Origin: Gavia stellata
Lineage: Eukaryota; Chordata; Aves; Gaviiformes; Gaviidae
Length of the DNA: 64,000 bases
NCBI RefSeq assembly: GCF_030936135.1
Contig: NC_082595.1
Location: 99,241,334 to 99,305,333, forward strand
Direction of reading: 5' to 3'
Under the pieces are notes generated by a model. The model ran no database searches and was not told where the DNA came from. It saw nothing but the letters and a program-made list of their open reading frames with translations. Positions 39,126 through 52,344 of the stretch are shown piece after piece (the stretch's first letter is position 1; every line of letters starts with the position of its first letter). A program made the translations under genes and the position numbers.

Positions 39126-40956
39126 ACTACATGAAAATCACAGAATCATATATAAGGTTGTGAATTAATTTACCCTGTTCTCTTATCTCAGCCAAACTGA
39201 TTTCTTTATGTCAAAATTGTGACTATGTAAATGCCTAGGAGCTATACTAACTACTTTAGACCCTAAATGAGTTATGATACAGGTGATCTAAATATTTTGC
39301 GCAAATTTTCAGACTTTACCGATCTTGGAACTAAGAGGTATCCCACCTCTGAAATTTAATCCACTGGTAGTTGTGACTACAAATCATATTTAATCGTCGT
39401 TTTGTTTTCTCTTCTTCATTTTAGGAAGTCAGCCTGAAGGAACAGAACACCAAGTGGGAAATAAAATTAAATAATTTTTTATTTCCTCTGTTACAGAGCA
39501 GTAGACAAGAACTGTCTATATACAAGTGTTCTGCTTTCACAAAATTTTTAGTCTTTCTGTTCAACCCAAGAAAAAAGAATGTTGCTAATTGCAGCAATAT
39601 TCCACTTGATCCTCTTTTCCATGAGTTTAAAACTTTTTTTTTTTTAATCTAAACACTACCTTAAACAAAGTTTGACAGTTCCCACATTGTGAGCCTCCAA
39701 TTTTCAATTCCAATTAAAGCAAAACTAAAAAGGAAAGTTCAGTATGAAATTGTGACAGATCACACTGCAGTCCTTGTACTTAATGCACTGAAAACAATTT
39801 TTGGCTCATAAAACTGTCATAAAGAATTTAGGTTAATGCTCATCCAGAAATTGCAAACAAACTGCAGGCTTGAAGGTAAATAACCCTTACGGATCACCTT
39901 CTAATGGACCAGTTCTCTACAAGTACACAAAAGAGTTACTTTTCATAAAAAGATAAGCCTTAACTTTTCTGAAAAATCAATGCACATCAACACTTTGGGG
40001 ACTGTAGTCCTCAAGTTAAGACAGGTTGTAATCGATACCTCAAAGTAATCCAATGGAAGCATCATTTAATGTCCCTAACCTAACTACTATCAGATAAAAC
40101 ATGGCACATTGTACTCGCTAGTCAAAAAATTATTAATATTATAGCTTTCCTTGAAAGATATGTGACTTTTGCCTCATAACATAAGTTTGTCTGACTCCTT
40201 ATACGTTAGAAGTGATCATCAGTTATAGAACAGAACAGCTCAAATTTTTACCTTCAACTGTGTTCAGAAAGTCACAGACAAAATCCAAAGATTTGGTAAA
40301 AAATAACGTACTTAAGATGTCCCAAATTAACACTTTCAATAAATACCTATTCTGATTGGTGCAATGCTGAAGTTTTAAATAATTGTTTTCATTTTAAATT
40401 GTTGGGCTAGGATATGTCTGCCCTAGTATATATCCTTTACTTTTGGATACTTTATTCGGAGAAGGAAATAATAGGTAGTGGATCTAGTAAAGAGAAGCAC
40501 CATTGATTGGTACCATTACCCTCACAGACCTCCTGCAGACTGCCTGCCACAGCCATCTGAACATTGACTTTCAAAGGTTTTTCTGCAAAGTGTGATTTTG
40601 AATGGAAAAACCAGTCAGAACTTTCTATTCTTTTTTATGGATTTTGTACAGACTACCAAAACCGAGAGCAAAATACATAACTTAAGTAGATAGAAAACCT
40701 TCCTGTGCAACAGTTCAGGCAATAAAATGGTTTTCTGCCTCCTCCATAATGCATACTACATACGTATATAAAGTTTTTACAAGAAACTGATTGATTCAAT
40801 TCCGCTTTAAATAAACCATTTATTTTCCCAGTATGACCCTTTCCAAAGGTCATACTCCTCTTAGCCATGTTTGAATTCATTGACTGAAAACTACATGATA
40901 TCAAGCAAGAAGACTTAGAACTCTCTTGTTACACGATTGTTTGAAGAAACGCTCAC

Positions 40957-41096
40957 CCATTGTTGATGTCCATTGGTGGCCAAGCTTGAAGGAGTAAAAC
41001 CAAGTGTTGAAACTCAGATGGACTGCAACTAGAATCCAGAAGTCCCAGGAAGAGATCATACCTTTTTTCTTCATTTTCAACATCTGTTATCTCTAC
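40957..41096 (-). CDS. NBAS: NBAS coding exon (fourth from the 3' end), internal
   Basis: Internal exon of 140 nt: acceptor tttttttctcag, donor AATGG|GTGAGC. It starts on a codon boundary, has 46 codons and leaves GG, which the first base of the next exon completes to Gly. The peptide begins VEITDVENEEKRYDLF and continues with FQHLVLLLQAWPPM, closely following the mammalian NBAS pattern as I recall it (VDIADIENEENRY...LVLLLQAWPPM). The acceptor is a cluster: AG dinucleotides occur at the chosen site and 4 and 6 nt later (CAG GT AG AG); use of the +6 site would drop Val-Glu in frame, the +4 site would shift frame. The exon lies between two CR1 copies of opposite orientation (36.4 and 50.2 kb). 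Skipping it would break the frame. Confidence 0.93.
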
Positions 41097-43554
41097 CTGA
41101 GAAAAAAAAATAAAAAAAACCAACAGTTTGGCTTTTTTTTTTTTTTTAAGAAATCAATGATTTAAAAGCCATCAACAAACTATTTGTGAAGGATATCACT
41201 CTTGTAAAACAATGCAGGAACACAGTAAATATAATTTTCCCATTTTCTTACTTCTCATTTTCAATTACATGCAAATAAAACAGGAGAGCACACAGATGTT
41301 GGGGAATGACTTAGGTGTACGTTCCTAAATCAATGTAACCCCACACAAGCACATTAATTGATTAGTTAAGAGGATCTTATCTCTGTGTTCTTCAAACAAT
41401 CAAAAATTCCCTAAATTTCTTTTTCTCGATATATAGACATATACACACACATATATTTTTAAAGAATGGGTATGTATAGTGCTTCCCTAATATATATTAC
41501 TCTCACTCACCTACAAAAATTCAATAGTTTTATCTGAATTTACAGCATCTAATCTCTTCTCCCACAGGAAAGAACCCTGAAAGATGAATCTAAATTAATT
41601 TACCCAATGAAGAACATTTGTGCCAAGTACTGTAATACTTCTCTGTATAGGCGTTTGAACCTAAGAAAAACAAAACCCCCCACCCCATCAGCGAGCCACC
41701 AGACACCTCTATCTTGGGAAAAGTGTCCATCTAAGTTTAAAACCTGCAGCTTCTGCCAGGACTTGAATTCACTTCAGTTGATGACAAGCTCTTTTACAGA
41801 TAATTACTGCTTGCAGTTTGCATGGTAAAAAAGTACAAGGTAAAAGGTCTGACTGTTGCAGGAAGGTTGCCATAAATGAGAACCAACTTGCTACTAAATG
41901 AGAAGCAGCTTCTGTTTAAAAGTTTGCTTATCACACTAGGAGGGCTTTCACAAATGGAATAGCTATTCACTGTCTACCTGACATACAAAAGTTCCTGGAG
42001 TTTAAAAATAATTTGTTACAATAACAAGGTAGCTTCCTCTGCATCATTAACATATTCTAACACTGAACCTTTCTTCCAAACTTTGAAAAGTTCCAGGATA
42101 TCAAACACTTGAGTTTCATCTTATAATTCTGCTGAAGATACACAACATTAACTGTTAACTTTTCTGTTTCAGCCCAAGCAGTTCTAAGACATCAAACATG
42201 GACAAAGCTTTCCTTAGTTCTACAGCTACTCTAAAAGATTAAAGATCGCATTCCTATCTTTTCAAAGTGACTCTGATATATCAAGGGCAAATTTTTCAAA
42301 AGAGGTTGGAAAACAAAGATTACTGATGCATTTATTGAGTTGCCTACATAATTTGTGACTTTAAAATATTTAGTGTTGAAAAACCGTTCGCTTCTGTCTC
42401 CAGGGTACCTCTGAAAGCACCGTAACCTGAAAGCACCTATTTCAGACAGTGAAGATATGTTTCTGAGATCTGTCCACTTAAAATACTTTTCTGTACTGCA
42501 AATGTCACATAGCAGACATCTGTTACCCATCTGTTCCTAAATTCCTAAATTCCATCTATACTTGTTAATATAAAATACTACAATCTTCTATATTTAAATC
42601 ACAAGGCTGAAAAGAGAACAAGAACAGGAAAGGGTAAAAGGGACATACGACATGCTAACAACTAAGGATCAAAAATATTTAGCAATTTAGCAAATTATGT
42701 ACTATCTAGACAACAGAAGCTCTCACGTTGCTTCTTCTGTCCCCAAACTCCTTTTAAAGACAACTAGCTCTTTAAATATTTAAACCAAGTAAGTAGCATT
42801 CTGGATGGTCCATTGAGTACATTTTAGTATATTTGCACAAACGGCATGTTACTTCGAAACGCAGACTAAATGTTCAGATCTCCCTAACGACAACTGTGAA
42901 AATGACAAGATATGGCACAGATAATATTAATAGATGAGAAAAACTGTCACAGAAATTGAGCCATTAGTAGCAGAGAGTAGATGAGACATCCTATTCAACA
43001 TGAACTGAATTCCAATAATTCTGCCTAATAATGCAGTTTTAGAGACTTGGGTTTACAATTTTTTATGAGGTTAATTAATCTAACATTATAATGCTGTCTT
43101 TTGGACAGCTGGATCCTTGCAACATGATTGCTCATAACAAAACACCTATTAATACGATCAAAGTAAATCAGAAGAATTAACTTTCTATTCTTAAACATGG
43201 TGTGCATTTCTGCAACATTTCTTTCTACAACGGCCTTTTTCAAGTCACATTTCCCACTAAGAGTAATAAAAATAAAGTGAACTTTCTACAGTGTTAGTTA
43301 TTTATAGTTTTTAAGAAAACTATTGAAAATTCACTTTTTATATGGCATTTTAAATTCATGTCATTTCCATTTACTGTGAAACAGGTGAGATTAGAAAGTA
43401 GCAAAATAGTTTATAAGCATGCATACCTTTAAGAGTGCATGGGGTGATCTAAAATTGCAGCACTAAGGACAGAGGAAATGGAAGGTTAATGAAAGAGAAA
43501 CAAATGGAAAATACCTAAGTATTGATGGGTAGATGACAAGTATGAGTACTTTCC

Positions 43555-43577
43555 AAAAAAAAAAAAAAAAAAAAAAA
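43555..43577 (+). repeat. A23 homopolymer
   Basis: Uninterrupted run of about 23 A within an intron; no adjacent retrocopy recognised. Confidence 0.9.
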
Positions 43578-44440
43578 TTACTAGTGTTGTCACCGCTCCA
43601 TCTTTTAAGTCTTAGCTATTTTCCCCTCCTCAATGTAACTTACGCTGCTGCTGCACCCATCAGTCGCCCCTATACTCCACATACATCTGCGTTTCAAGTA
43701 TGTTTTAAGCATTATTTCACAACATAGTTATTAAAATAACTTTTTTTTGAAACGGAAAAGCCGAGATTCAAATGTAAACCCATGCTTTAACACAGAGAAT
43801 GCCTGACTGTGTGTGACAATGGTCACACAGTCAACTGTATCAGGTATATTTTTCAGAAGTATTCCTGAGTTGAAAGCATCATCAAATACATGATGATTCT
43901 GCAAAGACTGTGTCCACATTTCACATTACATGTTGATAAGCAGTCCCACTGGTTTAAGTAAGATTGCACAATGTCTAAAATTGTACCTTCTGAGAAGTAG
44001 CTATATTTAACTTGTGTGTATGTGTTTACACAATCCGGATGACTGAAATCTAAGCATGATTTGCCCACTAGCATCACTAGAAAAATCCTAACGAGCAGAT
44101 CAACACTATGTACCAGAAACACAGCCAACAACACAACATTTAAAAATCTTCATTTCAAGGTATTATTATTCCTATTCCTATAAAAAAGACTGTTTAAAAT
44201 TAAATATCAGTAAAGCATCAATGTTATCTGCTATGAAGTAAATCAAGGCACTTGCCTTAAATAGCTTCCGCACTGCTCTATAGTTTGAATGACAAGATAC
44301 CTTGCCCTCTCTCTAATTTTTTCTCCAGAAATAGAAGTTACAATCAAACCACAAAATAAGTGATAGCTTCTTGCTACAAGAAAGCAATACCTTGAAGCAG
44401 CATACTGTAATGAGGGGTTTTTAGATTTATATTTACTGTA

Positions 44441-44460
44441 ATATATATACACACACACAC
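44441..44460 (+). repeat. TA/CA compound microsatellite
   Basis: ATATATATACACACACACAC: four TA units followed by about six CA units. Confidence 0.9.
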
Positions 44461-47400
44461 AGAACATAGGTTTTCTTCCGTATTGTTTCCTCTTTCCAAG
44501 GCTGAGGGAGATCATGGTGAAGAAGCAGCCACCTCACACAGCAGAAACAGAGCATGTTCTGTGTTAAAAGGTAGAAATTTCATTTTAATAGAGGTGAAAA
44601 CTAGCTGCGATGAAGTTACCATGGTTAGCAAACCTGTTGTTTTGTTGTAATAACACAGCAAAAAGATTAAAAATTCCACTTTTAACTGAACACTCTCATT
44701 ATAGTGACTCTGGATGATCTATTCAGATGACTCTGAATGTTGTAAAGCAACACGGCACTGCATTTTTACCAGTGTGATCATCTTTAAACTATGATAATGG
44801 GATACTATAACTTTGCTCCTCCCCCCACCCCTTTTTAAAAAAAAAAAAAACACAAAAAACAAAAAACATCCTTCTAAAATACTCAAAGGCTATGCAAAGA
44901 TAACCTGCCATGAGCAGCTCAGAGCCCTGATAGCACAAATGCCTGTAAAGAAGAATCCATCACTAAACAGAATAATGAGGCCTATAGCAAAGTAGTAAGG
45001 AGTATGCTTGTACTTCAGACGATCCCAAAGGAATACGAAAAAAGAAAAAAAAACAAAAGCAAGGAAAAGGAAAGCAAGGACAGTTTTAACAACAGATTTG
45101 CTCAATTCTGTCTTGACTTTCCCTAGTTTCATGCCTTCTCTTTGGCAGTAGAACACAGCTGGCTTCATGTTTTTCATTAAAATAAAAGGCTGCACAAATA
45201 TTTACCACAATGGGAAAGTCAATTAGGGGAATTAATTTTAGAAATTACACTCATGATAGATTACAAAATGAAATACAAATTAAGTAAAACCAAACCTCAT
45301 GTTAAACTGTTAAAATAGACATTTCATTATCAACGAGGGACTACATATGTTTAAAATAAAGAATATGCAAACATCTGCATATGCTAATGTTCCTTAAAAG
45401 AAAAAATATAGGAAATTAATAAAGCAAAATACAGGCTGCACAAACAGCACTGAGTGTTGCTTAAAACCGCATTAGATAATACCAGCTGTCTGAACCACTG
45501 TGAACTCCTCTTAAGAGTATGTTCTCCTCCTGAGCACTCAGCTTTTAGATCTTTTCCCAGTTTGTCCTGTTATTAATGAACAGTGGTTAGGATGGTCCAT
45601 AAAGGAGTTCTGACTCATCCCATATTATCGCTGCTTAATAAAGGCAAAAATCAGTCCACCTTTCTCAAATATTGACCAAAACAGAAAATGAACCACATTT
45701 CTGAACGGGAGTGCAAACTGCAACTACAGCCTGTAGCAGCTATAGTATGTGAGAAGACAAAAGTCAGATTTGCTTTTTATCTGAGAATATATTGTTTTGT
45801 GCGCCTTTGAGCATGGCCACACAATACACCTCATTGAGTTACATGATTCTAGCCATCAAAACAGCTATTTTCCCTCAAGTAGTTATGGTCTGCTTACCAG
45901 TAGCAGAGACTTGACATAGCATATATTCAATCACCCATCCTCTCACAGGGACAGTTGTGAACTTGCTGTAACTTTCAAATCTTAAGAAGACTAAAACACT
46001 GCTGAAAAATTTATTGCTGGAGTCCACTTATTTATCAAACAATTGGCCAAAATACATCAGTTCTGACATCATTTTGCTAGAGGAAGTTACACCAGACAAG
46101 ATTCCTACAAGCTTTTTAAAACATTTTGTTTTATATGAAAAATGTGAACTATATGGGGATGGGTGCTTTTACTGCTGAAGTATAACCAATAACAATCTGG
46201 CAGTTGGTTGAGATACTGGTAATCTCTTCAACAGTACGTTATCTGAGCACAAACATACCCTTTATCTGACTTCAGCCATCCTGAGCAAACTTGGAAGGCA
46301 TGTTCTTTATATCCAGTGCTGAAATAAAAACTTAATGCACTTACAATCCCTCCTCAAATAAAACTCCAAACTGTTCTGTCTGATGATAAAATCTTTCAAA
46401 GATTTATACAGTTCTCTTCCCTCAAAGATTAGATCCTATTAGATGCCCAAAATGTTGAAACCGCTCAACATGCTTTATCTACTTTCAATGCACAAAGCTT
46501 TGACTCATCATCCGGTTCCATAGATTTGTTATTGCTTTATAGATACTCATCACATGTGACACACATAAGGAGTCCAAATATGAAAAGTTCCCTCAAAAGT
46601 TTGTTCTATAGCTTTTAGAAACCTAGCATTTTATAAAAACTGTAAGATGATACACTTGAAGAACGGTAAGGTTAAATAAAGCTGTAGACATCATACATGA
46701 CTGATAAAGAAAACCTTCGGCATGGCAGTCCACAGGATCAGTTGTTTAGTTCAGTACGTTATCTCACTCTTGAAATTGAAGTTAGTTTAAAAGCACTATT
46801 GACAGCGACAGTGGAATGCTTATGTATCTAAATTGTGTCCCTGAGGCACAGATATCCACTATATAATGTTCTCCTAATCCAAAAGGACAGAGACATCTGA
46901 TAGAGTTGTAAATGCTTTATTGCTAAAGCTATATAATTTGAGAATCTGGTGCTGACCAACTCGTCTGATAACCTAGAGAGAGTTTTGTTTAAGAAATGGA
47001 AATGCCAAAAAAAGATCCAGCCAATCCAATCCTCTCCTTCCCCTGAGATAAAATACAAAACGCTGCCTATTTACATATGAGAACGGTGAGCAGGAAAAGT
47101 AATGCAGACAGACCTCTACCTCCTTCTGCCCAGTGAAATCTGTTCTGCAAATTACATTTTTATTCCCTGCGAGCATGGCAGAGCCATGGTTTTCATCAAC
47201 AGATTTTGTTCAGTACCAATGGTCTAAGGAAATAATTGATAAGAGTGTTTGTAGCCAAAGAATCAAGATGTAGAAATCAGAAAAATATTTTCCTTCATTA
47301 TAATCGCTTGTTTATTGAGAAAAGCTATATCCATGCTTAAAAACAACTCCCTATATTATAAGGCAGAGACATTTGTTGTTTCCAAGAGCTGCAACCAAAA

Positions 47401-49040
47401 ACCTACTGATTTACATGATTATAAAACTAATTTTATTACGTCCACCAGATTGTAAATGTAAATATTTCAAAATATGTTCATGTTCCTCACTGCAGCATAA
47501 ATTTGAATTAATATGGCATTGAAAATAGAAACACTAAGCAGGTATTTGAGTAGTCCCTTGTTCCTACGATACATTCTCAGCTCGTCAGGACTCCCTTGTA
47601 AAACACACTACGTTTTTATTTCTCTTCCCCAACCCCCCAAACCCCCCAAGCTCTAGTGGTAGAGAATTCATCTATGCTGCATTTTAAAACAATAGGCAGA
47701 TCTGACATGAAAGACTTTATTCAGATTCAAGATAGGGAATGCTGATGCTAAAACTTGCTTCCACCTCATTAGACAGGGCTTAACATGGTTTATAATCAAT
47801 GACTGAAAGGATTGACTACAACCTGATAGAATTTCTGTAATTGCCATCTTGGTGTGCTGTTCACAGCACCAAAATACAACAGGTTTGTCTTAAGGAGTTT
47901 ACAGTCTGATCAGGTAAATCAGCAAAGAAAATACTGCCCCTCCTATACAAACAGGCCAGACAGGGTTGGTCACTGAAGAATTTAATCTTCCCACCTTCTG
48001 GGTCAACCTGTAGTCCATTGTTCCCTACTCTGCTGGTATCTGTGTGGGTGCTGAAAAGTCTGCACAAACATAAGTTACTGAAACCTACTTCCAGTACAAG
48101 GCTGCTACAACGGACATACAAAATTACAAAGTAAGTTAAATGGGTATTTAAAAGTTAATTACAATATGAACACAAATGTGAAAAATCACCAGTAAAAAGA
48201 AGCTGCAAAAGTGTACAACTGTTTCTGAAAATGTATAGCTAGTGACTCTGCAAAGGTAAGATTAGGAGCTTTTAAAGGTTCTTATGTATTTCATTCTCTT
48301 CAAACTTTTTCAAATGCTAGACATCCCATCAACCTTGATGTTAGACACATTAGATACTTCTGAAACAAAGCAAAACCACAAGCACATATTGAAGTATCTT
48401 ACGGAGGAGGCCACTATTGATAAGCTACATATATCTATGCACAATTTCATGCAATAATTTTGCACTAAAATTGTAACTTCTGTTTGAGCTAGAATACTTC
48501 CCAATAGACTTAATTTTTTTACTTATGTAAACAAGTTTAAGGTGTAAACAAATAAACATATTTAAAATCTTTCTGGTAAATTAGTCCCACCTATCACTCA
48601 AAAGGTAACTCTTCTAATCTGACTTTATCAAGACTCCACTTACTAGATTTTGCCATGGTAATACTTGAATTTACAGCTTGTCTACACAGAGTTGTTGCCA
48701 GCTCCTATTCCTAATTAAACGCCTCTGACTACTCAGAGATGAGGACAATACCAGAGTAAATTTCATATATATATTTTCCTTTTCCTATTCCTCCTTCCAC
48801 GTCTCTTTTTTGGTCATTGTTGGACACAGAATACTGGGCTGGATTGGTCCTTGATCTGAACCAGCATTGAGATCTTTATGTACTCACATACTAATTAAAA
48901 TTTACATTATGAAAACATAGTGGGCCCACAATATTTTGTTATATGCAGTTTCCAAGTGGAATTGAGGGGACACAGGGACCCAAGAAAGCTTACCATTTTC
49001 AATATGTGAAACGTGTACTCTCACAAGGTAGCTGAACCTT

Positions 49041-49076
49041 GTCAATGGTCATTGACCTTGAGGTCAATGAGGTCAA
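49041..49076. promoter_or_regulatory. Cluster of nuclear-receptor half-sites (DR3 plus everted pair)
   Basis: TGACCT at 49053-49058 and AGGTCA at 49061-49066 form an everted pair separated by TG, with 8-bp complementary arms (ATTGACCT/AGGTCAAT). A second AGGTCA at 49070-49075 gives a perfect direct repeat with 3-bp spacing (AGGTCA ATG AGGTCA). Perfect AGGTCA direct repeats spaced by three are the classical vitamin-D-receptor/RXR arrangement. An imperfect GTCAATGGTCATTGAC lies just upstream. Whether any factor binds is unknown. Confidence 0.4.
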
Positions 49077-50152
49077 GTGAAAGGTGCTTCTCAAAGATAC
49101 ATTTTCTTCACCTCAAACTTAGTATCTTAAAAGTTCTTTCCCCAGTATTTATTGAAATTTTGAAGTTTAAACAATAATGTGATATAGTGCCTTTCACTCT
49201 ATGTCCTAGCACCTTATTGCCATGTACAGAGTAAAAGGCAATTAAGAAATAGAATTTAAAGAACACATTTATACAGCACTAGGTTTTATATACTTTAAAT
49301 ATTCACACTGTTTTAGAATTAAATTCAAAAGATTTCCTAGAAAAAGGAATACTGCCAAATGACTGCTGCAAGGCACTGACATATACTGCTTCAGCCTCCT
49401 CACTCAGCATTCAGTCTTAGTACTGCCCTTACTTCCTATTTTTTGGAAAGCCGATAAGAACTTTTACTTTTGAGAAAAACCATGGAAAGCTGTGGTTTAG
49501 GTTATAAAAGTATTAGCTTACTCACACTACTGTTGGAATATGAAAAATGCAATTTGAAGAGCACATACATACAACTAAACTGTAAACCTGCCAAGTTCAA
49601 AGATTTCCTGTGAACTAAGTTACATTTAAAAAATTTTGTATGCCAATGTGTGTCATTTGAGACGTCCATCTTTTCTTTAGCACAAATGAGTTTTACGTTC
49701 TCAGAAATATATTCCAAATATATTCCCCTCATGGCAGAGGAACCTGTCAGTTTTAAATGAGACTTTTTCATCTTACTTCTTCCATCTGCCCAAGTTCACA
49801 TGTGGATAATCCTACTTTCAATCAATTTTGGATCTTGGTAAATGGAAATATATTACATAGTAGTAAGTCAAAGCTGAGAGATGGTAACTTTTTAAAAACT
49901 CTTCTACTGGGCTCACAAATGCCCCAGTACAATGATAGAATTTAATTTTGCTTTATGAAAAAACACTGTAGGAAAAAACACAATCTGGTTTGGAGCCTGG
50001 ACTAATGTTGCAGATTAAATTCCCTTGCTTGAAAGAAGCATTTTTGAAGCTATGCCTATCGAGTTATTCTAAATAATAAAAAGGAACAACTTTATTAAGG
50101 AATATCAGTAAATCTGTATGTTATGATGCAGTTCAGCCCACGTTCTCCACTT

Positions 50153-50205
50153 GAAAAAAAACAGCAACAAACCAAAACCAACAAAAACAAAAAAAACCCC
50201 ACCAC
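50153..50205 (+). repeat. A/C-rich low-complexity stretch before a CR1 copy
   Basis: Interrupted AAAACC/AACAAA units followed by AAAAAAAACCCCACCACA, with almost no T, ending about 40 bp before the CR1 homology starts. Confidence 0.75.
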
Positions 50206-50244
50206 ATTCAAAATACTGTTGATTTCCATTATTACTAGGGGGAA

Positions 50245-51122
50245 TATAACAGACGACACCAAGTTGGGTGGGAGTGTTGATCTGCTGGAGGGTCGGAAGG
50301 CTCTGCAGAGGGATCTGGACAGGCTGCATCGATGGGCCCAGGCCAATTGTATGAGGTTCAACAAGGCCAAGTGCCGGGTCCTGCCCTTGGGTACAACAAC
50401 CCCATGCAACAATACAGGCTTGGGGACGAGTGGCTGGAAAACTCCCCTGCAGAAAAGGACCTGGGGGTGTTGGTCGACAGCCTGCTGAAGATGAGCCAGC
50501 AGTGTGCCCAGGTGGCCAAGAAGGCCAACGCCATCCTGGCCTGTATCAGAAATAGTGTGGCCAGGAGGAGCAGGGAGGTGATCGTGCCCCTGTACTCGGC
50601 TCTGGTGAGGCCGCACCTCGAATACTGTGTTCAGTTTTGGGCCCCTCACTACAAGAAGGACATTGAGGTGCTGGAGTGTGTCCAGAGAAGGGCAACAAAG
50701 CTGGTGAGGGGTCTGGAGCACAAGTCTGATGAGGAGTGGCTGAGGTAACTGGGGTTGTTCAGTCTGGAGAAGAGGAGGCTCAGGGGAGACCTCATCGCTC
50801 TCTACAACTACCTGAAAGGGGGTTGCAGAGAGGTGGGTGTTGGTCTCTTCTCCCAAGTGACTAGCATCAGGACAAGAGGAAATGGCCTCAAGTTGCGCCA
50901 GGGGAGGTTTAGGCTGGATGTTAGGAAAAATTTCTTTACTGAGAGAGTAGTGCGACACTGGAATAAGCTGCCCAGGGAAGCGGTGGAGTCACCCTCACTG
51001 GAGGTGTTCAAGGAACATGTGGATGTGGCATTGTGGGACATGGTTTAATGGGCATGGTGGTGTTAGTTGATGGTTGGGCTTGATGATCTTACAGGTCTTT
51101 TCCAACCTTAATGATTCTGTGA
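50245..51122 (+). mobile_element. CR1 LINE 3' end, relatively young, plus orientation
   Basis: 5'-truncated CR1 of about 880 bp from CAGACGACACCAAGTTGGG to the 3' tail TTTTCCAACCTTAATGATTC-TGTGAT. ORF2 C-terminal protein blocks are clear ([50 protein letters not shown]). The frame is broken twice: it shifts near 50387, where the first block (ending CRVLPLG) passes into another frame, and an in-frame TAA at 50746-50748 interrupts it after DEEWLR. A long open frame on the opposite strand (50095-50958) is only its antisense shadow. Confidence 0.95.
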
Positions 51123-52344
51123 TAACCTGAGACAGCAATGAAAGGCCTACCTCACATCTCCCCTCCATCTTAGTTTAAGACCAACAAGCAAACAGGAATT
51201 CTTGGTGGAGCATATTCCAAGTCCTGAACTCACAAAGAGAACGTGGGCTGCTAAGAGCTAGACTTTGGAAAAACAGCCACAGAAGTGTCTGCGATCAAAA
51301 CAACAATCTTAGAGCAATCAATACAAAATTAAAACTGAAGTCAAGAGTTTTGCATGATAAACTGTGTTCACAACCAATACCTTCTACCCCAAAGGAGGGA
51401 GAACTCTGAGGTCAGGCTTTCTTGCACTTTCCCCCAAAGCTGGGCTTCATATATTAAAAATTATTACAAATATGAGTACTGACTACATATGAAAGCCTGC
51501 TGCACGCAGATACTAAAGAGATCTCACAGATCAAATCCTACTCAAACTGAAGCCAGTGAACAGGATAAGCAAGTTATGGGATTCAAGTTTTAAAACAAAT
51601 CAACCAGAAGCCTACTGGTGATGAATTAAACAAAGGCTCAGCCACGTGTTGAATTGCCTGTCTTGTAGACATACTCAAGAACTTTTTTCTTCTGAACTGA
51701 TTTATACATTGTTTAATTCCTTATCTGCTTGATATGCAGCTCACTAACACTAAGAAATGCTTATAGATTCAGTAAACAAAAATGCATTGCCTAATGCATA
51801 AAAATGCGTAACTCGTGCAGAAAATAAAATCCATTCATTTGTATTCTGCAGGAGACTATGTCCTAATCTGCAAATATATTTCAGCACAGAGAAAACCTCT
51901 GAAGATTGTACATAGATGTTGATAGAGAGGTACAGGCAAATAAAGAAAAAAATATGCATTTGAAAGTTTTATATATCTAGCTAGCTAAAACTGAAATTTA
52001 AATCATATACATGTAATTTAAAATGTATATTGACCAGGTGTCAGTTAATGGGTAAAAATTTGGATCTATGTAAATCATGGCTAAAACTAACACCTGTGCA
52101 ACACAAGGGACTTAAAAACACGTAAGTCATTTTACTTGTATGTGCCAGCTACTAATTACTGTTTCATATTTCATAATCTATGTATAATATAGATACTCTA
52201 CATTTAGAACAGAGAAGAGTGTTGGCAGATGCAGCCTGGAAATGACAAGATCTTAAATCCTTAAATATTACTTTTAACTTTAAACTGTTAAATTAGCATC
52301 AGCCATTTCCCCCCATACCTTGCGCGAGTGGCTCTTCAATTTAC

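Larger units (their letters stand above)
32033..40956 (-). other. NBAS: NBAS intron between the fourth-last and third-last exons
   Basis: An 8.9-kb intron. It carries two CR1 copies in opposite orientation (36432-37045 minus, 37828-39125 plus) and several A/T tracts (for example 33188-33202). No other coding exon was recognised; frames elsewhere are short. Confidence 0.85.
41097..52344 (-). other. NBAS: NBAS intron sequence between the 52.4-kb segment and the 41.0-kb exon
   Basis: About 11.2 kb. If the 52.4-kb segment is not an exon, the intron is one unit of 18.2 kb from 59304 to 41097. Contents recognised: an A23 tract, a TA/CA microsatellite, an AGGTCA half-site cluster at 49.05 kb and a CR1 at 50.2-51.1 kb. 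I looked for a 3n+1 exon that would repair the phase and saw none, though a small exon could easily be missed. Confidence 0.7.

Noticed and set aside
40901..41083. 60-codon frame overlapping the 41.0-kb NBAS exon
   Set aside because: It reads the exon in the wrong frame; the conserved NBAS frame starts with VEITD at 41096.
50095..50958. Longest open frame of the window (287 codons, minus strand)
   Set aside because: It is the antisense of the plus-strand CR1 at 50245-51122; CR1 3' ends commonly carry a long antisense frame. No independent protein family is visible.
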